DNA of 16,157 nucleotides from Fidelibacterota bacterium (lineage in GTDB: Bacteria > Marinisomatota > Marinisomatia > Marinisomatales > UBA8229): contig NYYF01000058.1 of the NCBI GenBank assembly GCA_002686675.1, positions 1-16,157 on the forward strand, given 5' to 3'. A program made the translations under genes and the position numbers. The notes under the pieces are model-generated. The model saw nothing but the letters and a program-made list of their open reading frames with translations, ran no database searches and was not told the origin of the DNA. This document shows, piece by piece, positions 1-4,707 of this stretch (position 1 is its first letter; every line of letters starts with the position of its first letter).

Positions 1-487
1 GGCCCGCACTCACTGATATTGATGAAACATTAGAACTGAGGAATTTCACACCGATTCCAGCGTGACCCCCAAACGCCACATGGATTTCCGCTTTTTTCCA
101 GCGTTCAATAAAGGAAGTTATCTCCTCATTCCCATCGAATATAAATAGAGGGCCTGCTTTTAATGTCACAAAAGGTGAAAAGTTATTTTCAATCTTCCCT
201 TCAAACGGATAATACCGAAATCCTGCAAAAACCGGGGAGATAACTAGACTTTTTTCATTTATGGTTTCCGTACCATAATTAGTAGAAATGGGAAATTCAT
301 CGGTACCCTTCACATCATAAAAACGGAATTCAAAATTTATTTCACTATTTACATTTGATTTCAAAATTCTTTGGTAGGAAATTCCCCATCCATGTGAACC
401 AGTAGCAATTCCAAAGCTGGAAGGATTGGTAGTCTTCCCCATTAAAAGAGATAATAATAAAATACAGATAAGATTCGATCTTGACAT
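1..487 (-). CDS. Putative outer-membrane beta-barrel protein, 3' end cut by window edge
   Basis: An open frame starts at ATG 485-487 and runs without a stop to the left edge, giving 162 complete codons. The N-terminus (MSRSNLICILLLSLLMG) looks like a Sec signal peptide. The mature part alternates hydrophobic and polar residues in short strands (GWGISYQRIL, EINFEFRFYD, FAGFRYYPF, HVAFGGHAGIGVKF), with Gly and aromatic residues at strand ends, as in small OmpW / OMP_b-brl type barrels. The start lies 6 bases after the ferredoxin stop, so it is probably the last visible gene of the operon running from folB. I do not recognise a specific family. The barrel assignment rests on strand pattern and signal peptide only, and the C-terminus with its usual terminal aromatic residue is outside the window. 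Confidence 0.72.
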   Translation of the reverse strand, partial: MSRSNLICILLLSLLMGKTTNPSSFGIATGSHGWGISYQRILKSNVNSEINFEFRFYDVKGTDEFPISTNYGTETINEKSLVISPVFAGFRYYPFEGKIENNFSPFVTLKAGPLFIFDGNEEITSFIERWKKAEIHVAFGGHAGIGVKFLSSNVSSISVSAG

Positions 488-493
488 TTGAGT

Positions 494-856
494 TTACTGG
501 TTTCGTAATTTAGCTAATTGTTCCCATGTTTTATTTGTTGACCTTAATCTTTCGACCACATCATTTCCAAGAACGGATGTTTTAAAAATCTCCTCTACAT
601 CACTTAATGAAATTTGATTATACCAAAATCCCCCTGGATAAATTACTACTGTCGGACCTAACTCACACGTATCCAAACATCCTGATTTATTCGCACGTAC
701 TTTTCCCTTCAATCCATATTGATTTATTAAACTAACAAATTTCAATCTGATTTCCTGACCTCCACATCGTGTACAATCTCCTCGAGAACTATCAGGATCG
801 CGTTCATTAACACAAATAAAAATATGTTTTTCATATTTTGAATTCGGTTGAATCAA
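494..856 (-). CDS. Thioredoxin-like [2Fe-2S] ferredoxin
   Basis: This 120-residue protein belongs to the thioredoxin-fold [2Fe-2S] ferredoxins (the Aquifex Fd4 / COG3411 type and the relatives in NuoE and hydrogenase subunits). Cluster ligands visible are C15 in HIFICVNERDP, C28 in GDC, C60 in SGC and C64 in DTC. The family signature GPTVVIYPGGFWY follows at 67-79. C31 is an additional cysteine. It is a cytoplasmic one-electron carrier; its partner is unknown. The start is TTG: the bases TTGA at 853-856 overlap the TGA stop of the upstream dehydrogenase, and no in-frame ATG precedes the conserved KHIFIC segment. Translation is probably coupled. The adjacent dehydrogenase and DoxX-like gene suggest a small redox cassette, which is inference from position only. 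Confidence 0.9.
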   Translation of the reverse strand: MIQPNSKYEKHIFICVNERDPDSSRGDCTRCGGQEIRLKFVSLINQYGLKGKVRANKSGCLDTCELGPTVVIYPGGFWYNQISLSDVEEIFKTSVLGNDVVERLRSTNKTWEQLAKLRNQ

Positions 857-1875
857 GGAACTAAAATAACCTTTCCTGCTTGATGACTTTCTTCCAAATA
901 AACATGTGCATCGCGTATATTTTTTATTGGAAAAACTTTGTCAATTACAGACCGAATTTTTTTTTCTTCCAGCAATTGTAATACTTCATCGAAGGCAGCC
1001 ACATCTCCCATGGTAGAACCCATAATAGACTGCTGTTTGTAAAATAAGTGCCTTATATCAATTTCCACACGTGAACCTGTTGTTGCACCACAGGTTACAA
1101 GGCGACCTCCCTTGCCCAGTATTTTCAGGCTGGTGTTCCAGGTCTTTGCTCCAACGTGTTCGAAGATGACATCTACACCACCTCCATCAGTAACTCGATT
1201 CACTTCTTCTTTTACATCCACAAGCTTGTAATTCAATACATTATCTGCACCTAATTCCTGTGCCAGGTTCAGTTTTTCCTCTGACCCGCCAGCAGCAATC
1301 ACCAAGCATCCCTTCTCCTTTGCAACCTGAATAGCGATGCTGCCTACTCCCGATCCTGCCCCCCAGATGAACACTGTTTCACCCTGTTTAATCTTTGCCC
1401 GTCCGACCAGCATGGTATAGGCAGTTTGAGCAACTAATGGAAATCCAGCAGCTTCCTCAAAACTCAGATGGTGTGGTTTTGAACGAAGATGATCTTCATC
1501 CACTGCCATAAATTCGCATTGAGTTCCATTCTGATTCTCACCATAAATCCCCCAAGACTCGCAATAATTTTCCAGCCCATGCTTGCAGAATCGGCACTCC
1601 CTACAATAAGTCAGAGGTTGAATCAGGACCTCATCTCCTGTCTTAAAAGATGTTACCTTACTCCCTATCTCTTTAACTGTTCCAGAACCATCACTACCCA
1701 GAATACAAGGGAGTGGAACTCCTGGTATACCTTTTCGAACCCAGAGATCGAGATGATTCATAGCGGCAGCTTTTATCTCAACAAGAACCTGGCTTTCCGA
1801 TATACTTGGGATTGAAACCTCTTCCCACTTCAGGACATCAATATCCCCGTGTTCATGGATTCGAACCGCTTTCAT
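853..1875 (-). CDS. Medium-chain dehydrogenase/reductase (quinone-oxidoreductase or alcohol-dehydrogenase-like) with structural zinc only
   Basis: Two-domain MDR protein of 340 residues. The GroES-like N-terminal domain carries a structural zinc lobe with four cysteines (C91, C94, C97, C105). The Rossmann domain has GAGSGVG at 172-178 for NAD(P)H. The catalytic-zinc ligands of classical alcohol dehydrogenases are altered: the first Cys is Asn (N40 in MNHLD) and the GHE motif reads GSD (61-62 are S, D). A hydride-transfer reaction on a quinone, enone or aldehyde without catalytic zinc is therefore more likely than classical alcohol oxidation; the substrate cannot be read. I chose the ATG at 1873-1875, which gives an ATGA overlap with the DoxX-like stop. 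A TTG nine bases further upstream is the alternative. The ferredoxin follows with a TTGA overlap. Confidence 0.9.
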   Translation of the reverse strand: MKAVRIHEHGDIDVLKWEEVSIPSISESQVLVEIKAAAMNHLDLWVRKGIPGVPLPCILGSDGSGTVKEIGSKVTSFKTGDEVLIQPLTYCRECRFCKHGLENYCESWGIYGENQNGTQCEFMAVDEDHLRSKPHHLSFEEAAGFPLVAQTAYTMLVGRAKIKQGETVFIWGAGSGVGSIAIQVAKEKGCLVIAAGGSEEKLNLAQELGADNVLNYKLVDVKEEVNRVTDGGGVDVIFEHVGAKTWNTSLKILGKGGRLVTCGATTGSRVEIDIRHLFYKQQSIMGSTMGDVAAFDEVLQLLEEKKIRSVIDKVFPIKNIRDAHVYLEESHQAGKVILVP

Positions 1876-2306
1876 TTTTTCCAACCAAATAATTTTGAAT
1901 CAACACTGAATCTTCCGGGCCCAGTCAATCCAAAATAAAGAAAAAGTATTCCATAAATTGCAGCAAACTCTCCGAATTCTCCCGACTTAAAATGGAACAA
2001 TACTGCAAATGCCATGGTAATTGCCAGAAGGATTGCTGACGGCCTTACCAAAAATCCAATTGCCAATAGGATTCCACCAACAAATTCAGAAAAAGATGCC
2101 ATGAATCCAAAAAAAGTATGGAAAGATTCCACTCCGATACTTTTTAGTCCCAGAGAACCAATCACCAACCATTTTTCGGAGCCACCTGAGATTTTTTCAA
2201 ATCCATGACCAAATGCTATACAAAACCCTACGATAATCCTCAAAACTGCATACCAAAATTGATGTGAGCTATAAGAATTTGTTAGCCATCGTTTTATTTT
2301 TAACAT
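1872..2306 (-). CDS. DoxX family membrane protein
   Basis: A 144-residue integral membrane protein of the DoxX/DoxD family. After a basic N-terminus (MLKIKRW) there are four hydrophobic segments at about 20-36, 62-88, 88-106 and 112-128. The first carries the family pattern of conserved Arg, Gly and His (LRIIVGFCIAFGHGFEK), and the loop before helix 4 reads FHFKSGEFGEF. Family members are small quinone-linked or redox-associated membrane proteins of mostly unknown activity; members such as thiosulfate:quinone oxidoreductase subunits are known. It starts 9 bases after the 57-aa gene and its TGA stop overlaps the next ATG. The specific substrate is not inferable. Confidence 0.88.
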   Translation of the reverse strand: MLKIKRWLTNSYSSHQFWYAVLRIIVGFCIAFGHGFEKISGGSEKWLVIGSLGLKSIGVESFHTFFGFMASFSEFVGGILLAIGFLVRPSAILLAITMAFAVLFHFKSGEFGEFAAIYGILFLYFGLTGPGRFSVDSKLFGWKK

Positions 2307-2315
2307 ATTAACTCT

Positions 2316-2489
2316 TCACTCATCCAAGTCCTTGAACTCTGCATCCCGTATCTCCAATTTGGAATAATCCTTTTCTTCAGTCGGCTTATTTTTCGTCTTG
2401 TCTCCTGTCATAATACGGAATTGTCTAACAAATTGGTACATTTTAACTCCTAAATAGGTAACGGCTGCTAATAGAATATATTTAAACAT
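2316..2489 (-). CDS. Small membrane-anchored protein, 57 residues
   Basis: A short gene with ATG at 2487-2489 and TGA at 2316-2318. The N-terminus MFKYILLAAVTYLGV is one short hydrophobic helix. It is followed by a basic segment (KMYQFVRQFR) and a charged, acidic tail rich in Asp, Glu and Lys (for example DYSKLEIRDAEFKDLDE). The layout (hydrophobic anchor, basic linker, acidic tail with a tyrosine near its start) recalls small proteins of the DUF4834 type found in Bacteroidota, but I cannot claim homology. It sits 33 bases after the deoxynucleoside kinase stop and 9 bases before doxX, on the same strand, which supports it being real. Ribosome-binding signal is weak. Function unknown. Confidence 0.66.
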   Translation of the reverse strand: MFKYILLAAVTYLGVKMYQFVRQFRIMTGDKTKNKPTEEKDYSKLEIRDAEFKDLDE

Positions 2490-2509
2490 AGAAACTCTGG
2501 CCCTATACT

Positions 2510-2532
2510 AAAAAAATGGAATCTATAATTCC
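2510..2532 (-). terminator. Weak terminator-like hairpin overlapping the deoxynucleoside kinase stop
   Basis: On the minus strand GGAAT and ATTCC (2528-2532 and 2518-2522) can pair around a 5-base loop that contains the TAG stop, followed by A and seven T (2510-2516). The stem is only five pairs, so it may be an attenuator that lowers expression of the downstream genes, or chance in AT-rich DNA. Confidence 0.33.
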
Positions 2533-3164
2533 GTTGTAGGATTAAAGAATTTCGTTCCAGAGATCGGTTCTCGTATACACTGAATTACCTCTTCAAGATC
2601 CTTGGAATTGTTCACAAAATCAATGTTGTTTGTATTGATGATCACAAGGGGTGTATCCTGATACCTGAAAAAATATTCATTGTACACTTCGTTCAATCCA
2701 TCTATGTATTCGTAGGATATATTTACTTCAAAGGTCCTCTGCCTTTTATTAATATTTTTCACCAATGTATCTGTATCTGCCTGCAAATAAATCACCATAT
2801 CCGGATTAATAACATTTTTCTCGAGAAGGTTCGCAATTGTATCATAAAGATTCATCTCCTTCTCATTTAAATTCAAAGAGGCAAATAACCTGTCTTTAAT
2901 AAACATATAATCCGTTATGAGTAGATTATGAAAAATATCAACTTGTCGCAATTCTTGCTGCTGTTGATACCTCTGTAAAAGAAAAAATAATTGGGTTTGA
3001 AATGCAAAACGCTCAGGTTCTTCATAAAAATCAGCAAGAAAGGGATTATCTTCGAAATCTTCCAAAACTTTTCGAGCACCTAACTTTTCTGCTAATAAAT
3101 TAGCCAGGCTGGTCTTGCCTACACCAATTGGGCCTTCGATTGCAACATAGTATAAATTTCTCAT
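2523..3164 (-). CDS. Deoxynucleoside kinase (dAK/dGK family)
   Basis: A 213-residue cytoplasmic kinase that phosphorylates deoxynucleosides for the salvage of DNA precursors. The P-loop GPIGVGKT is at 11-18. The family motif around residues 84-93 reads TDYMFIKDRLFA (Asp85, Asp91, Arg92), and an Arg-rich lid (KRQR) lies near 138-141. Length agrees with the bacterial dAK/dGK family (about 200-220). Specificity for dA, dG or dC cannot be read reliably. The start ATG at 3162-3164 overlaps the folK stop by 4 bases (ATGA). The folB-folK-kinase order is a recurrent neighbourhood in Bacteroidota-like genomes, known from general experience and not checked here. Confidence 0.92.
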   Translation of the reverse strand: MRNLYYVAIEGPIGVGKTSLANLLAEKLGARKVLEDFEDNPFLADFYEEPERFAFQTQLFFLLQRYQQQQELRQVDIFHNLLITDYMFIKDRLFASLNLNEKEMNLYDTIANLLEKNVINPDMVIYLQADTDTLVKNINKRQRTFEVNISYEYIDGLNEVYNEYFFRYQDTPLVIINTNNIDFVNNSKDLEEVIQCIREPISGTKFFNPTTEL

Positions 3165-3667
3165 GCGCTGGTTTGAATGAGATGTTTATTGATAACCGAT
3201 TGATCAGGACAATGAATCAACATTTCTGATATGCTTTCTCCCCAGAGTGGAAGGATATAATCAGGATCTAATTCGGTAAAAGGAACGAGAACAAAAAGTC
3301 GGGTTGGTATTCCCGGATGAGGTATGGTTAATTCCTCGGTTTCAATGATTGCATCACCATGGCATAATATATCAATATCAATTATTCTGGGTTGATTTTT
3401 TTCATGTTTTTTTGATCTCCCAAGAAGGATTTCGATGTTCATCACCGCATCCAGCATTTTAAAAGGAGTAAATCCTGTGTGACATTTTACTACCGTATTT
3501 AGAAAATCAGGCTGGTCTAGGTTGTAAAGGGGTTTTGTTTCATAAAATGATGCGCTTTGGACATCCTGGATTTCAGAATATGTTCCCAGTGCTGTTATTG
3601 CACCGGCTAAATTTGCTTCTCGATCTCCCAAATTTGAACCGAGGGACAAGTAGACCATTTCAGACAT
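3161..3667 (-). CDS. folK: 2-amino-4-hydroxy-6-hydroxymethyldihydropteridine pyrophosphokinase (HPPK)
   Basis: HPPK transfers pyrophosphate from ATP to 6-hydroxymethyl-dihydropterin in folate synthesis, the step after FolB. The protein has 168 residues, normal for the family. Its N-terminal signature YLSLGSNLGDR is at 6-16, the pterin-binding FYETKPL region near 41-47, and the Mg2+-binding motif PRIIDIDIL with its two catalytic Asp near 93-101, then IPHPGIPTRLFVL. The frame overlaps folB by 8 bases. An ATG three codons downstream (1 base after the folB stop) is a possible alternative; a GGAGG lies 3 bases before the first ATG and 12 before the second, so spacing does not settle it. The final residues overlap the kinase start. 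Confidence 0.95.
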   Translation of the reverse strand: MSEMVYLSLGSNLGDREANLAGAITALGTYSEIQDVQSASFYETKPLYNLDQPDFLNTVVKCHTGFTPFKMLDAVMNIEILLGRSKKHEKNQPRIIDIDILCHGDAIIETEELTIPHPGIPTRLFVLVPFTELDPDYILPLWGESISEMLIHCPDQSVINKHLIQTSA

Positions 3668-4028
3668 AATCCTCCAGAGATCTCTCCAATTCCACTTCCA
3701 CAGAATCCAGAACTCCTTTCACCGATGCATGAGGTTTACGCACACGTACTCTCAGACGATCTACTTTGTACTGCTCCAGAACCGATTGGGCAATTGTCTC
3801 TCCAAGGGCTTCGATTAAGTAATATTTATGACTGGTCGTGCAGGATCTCACCGTCTGATAAATAGCTTCATAATCAATTGTATCTCTAAGTCTGTCAGAT
3901 TTACCAGATTTTTTTAACGAACAGTATAAATCCATATCAACCTCAAACTTACCCCCAAGTGACTTTTCCGATTCCGAAATTCCATGATAACCGTAAAAGA
4001 CCATATTCTTTAAGCGAATCACATCCAT
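3660..4028 (-). CDS. folB: Dihydroneopterin aldolase
   Basis: FolB cleaves 7,8-dihydroneopterin to 6-hydroxymethyl-dihydropterin and glycolaldehyde in folate biosynthesis. The 122-residue protein shows the family's N-terminal FYGYHG at 11-16, Glu21 (E of the ExxxGxxF region), Tyr53 in TIDYEAIY, LIEALGETIA at 71-80 with the substrate-binding Glu, and the catalytic Lys98 in VRKPHA. I set the start at ATG 4026-4028, since family members begin directly before the IRLKNMVFYG strand. The frame is open further upstream to TTG 4068-4070, but those 14 residues have no family counterpart. It appears to be the first gene of the operon: a terminator for the previous gene lies about 70 bases upstream. No strong Shine-Dalgarno sequence is visible. 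Confidence 0.92.
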   Translation of the reverse strand: MDVIRLKNMVFYGYHGISESEKSLGGKFEVDMDLYCSLKKSGKSDRLRDTIDYEAIYQTVRSCTTSHKYYLIEALGETIAQSVLEQYKVDRLRVRVRKPHASVKGVLDSVEVELERSLEDYV

Positions 4029-4100
4029 TGTCAAGGAATTTACCGAGGGTATTTGAGTGGAGTCAAGCAAAGGAAGTGAAATTGTGATCTATACATACAG

Positions 4101-4135
4101 ATAAATAAAATGCCCTGCTGGAAAAAGACAGGGCA
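4101..4135 (-). terminator. Rho-independent terminator of the 143-aa gene
   Basis: On the minus strand TGCCCTG (4129-4135) pairs perfectly with CAGGGCA (4111-4117) across an 11-base loop, followed by TTTTATTTAT (4101-4110). It lies 27 bases after the stop of the 143-aa gene and separates that gene from folB. Confidence 0.85.
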
Positions 4136-4161
4136 ATATGCTTAATTACATAATGACACTA

Positions 4162-4593
4162 TCATTGTTTCAAACGATATACACATCCTTCAATTGTTTT
4201 TAAAAACTTTTCTACCTGAGATTTAGTATGAAATAACTCTTCTATGAGTACGAATGTATCAGTCGGATACATTTCCGGATCATATTCCTTAAGAAAATTA
4301 GATTCCAGTTTCACAATCATATCCCGAAGAACCATCTTAGGCAGATCTTTCCCCCTAAGAAAATTAATCTGCAGATTTATCCTTCCATCTGATAAGAGAT
4401 GAAATATTGGTACATCCCCGATATCTGAAGAACACCGAAAAGTCATGGTACCGTGATCACTGCCTCTGCCCCAACTCAGATCTGAGGATTGTTTCTCGGA
4501 AAAATCAATGATCTGACGACCAATTTTTACGACTTCGCGATTACAATTTTTTTGCAGATCACTCAGAAAGGAATTTTTGTCCCATTTTGCCAT
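4162..4593 (-). CDS. Conserved-looking protein of unknown function, 143 residues
   Basis: Soluble, mixed alpha/beta protein with no signal peptide or membrane segment. It opens with a helical stretch MAKWDKNSFLSDL, then LSWGRGSDHGTMTF at about 39-52, and a strand-rich middle with the phrase SDGRINLQINFL at about 68-79; the rest is helical. A Trp-Gly-Lys/Arg-Gly segment followed by a 'Gly-Arg-Ile-x-Leu-Gln-Ile' strand recalls an unnamed family of small proteins with a WGxG...YGxIEIQF core, seen alone or attached to larger proteins; this is a pattern resemblance only. The gene is monocistronic: preceded by the end of the peptidase gene and closed by a strong terminator. Function not inferable. 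The start ATG at 4591-4593 is the only sensible one, though the purine-rich AGGGG upstream is rather distant. Confidence 0.72.
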   Translation of the reverse strand: MAKWDKNSFLSDLQKNCNREVVKIGRQIIDFSEKQSSDLSWGRGSDHGTMTFRCSSDIGDVPIFHLLSDGRINLQINFLRGKDLPKMVLRDMIVKLESNFLKEYDPEMYPTDTFVLIEELFHTKSQVEKFLKTIEGCVYRLKQ

Positions 4594-4605
4594 ATATAAT
4601 ACTAA

Positions 4606-4637
4606 CCCCTATATAATAACGTTGAAACCCGTAGGGG
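4606..4637. repeat. Inverted repeat CCCCTA/TAGGGG upstream of the 143-aa gene
   Basis: Two 6-base arms, CCCCTA at 4606-4611 and TAGGGG at 4632-4637, stand 20 bases apart directly upstream of the start at 4593. G/C runs are rare in this AT-rich gap. It could be an operator or a leader hairpin for the 143-aa gene, or contribute to the end of the peptidase transcript. Confidence 0.35.
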
Positions 4638-4662
4638 GAATTTACATATTATTTAAAGCCCA

Positions 4663-4707
4663 TGTTCTAACTAAAATTTTTTCATGTCTAAAAGAGATGT
4701 TAGAACA
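4663..4707 (-). repeat. Inverted repeat spanning the stop codon of the peptidase gene
   Basis: TGTTCTAAC (4663-4671) and its exact reverse complement GTTAGAACA (4699-4707) form nine-base arms separated by 27 bases. The right arm includes the TAA stop at 4700-4702. No T-run follows the distal arm on the minus strand, so it is not a standard terminator; it may stabilise the mRNA 3' end. Confidence 0.42.

Noticed and set aside
1489..1815. Plus-strand reading frames opposite the dehydrogenase, the peptidase and acs
   Set aside because: They lie wholly within strongly supported minus-strand genes and show no domain signature or ribosome site.
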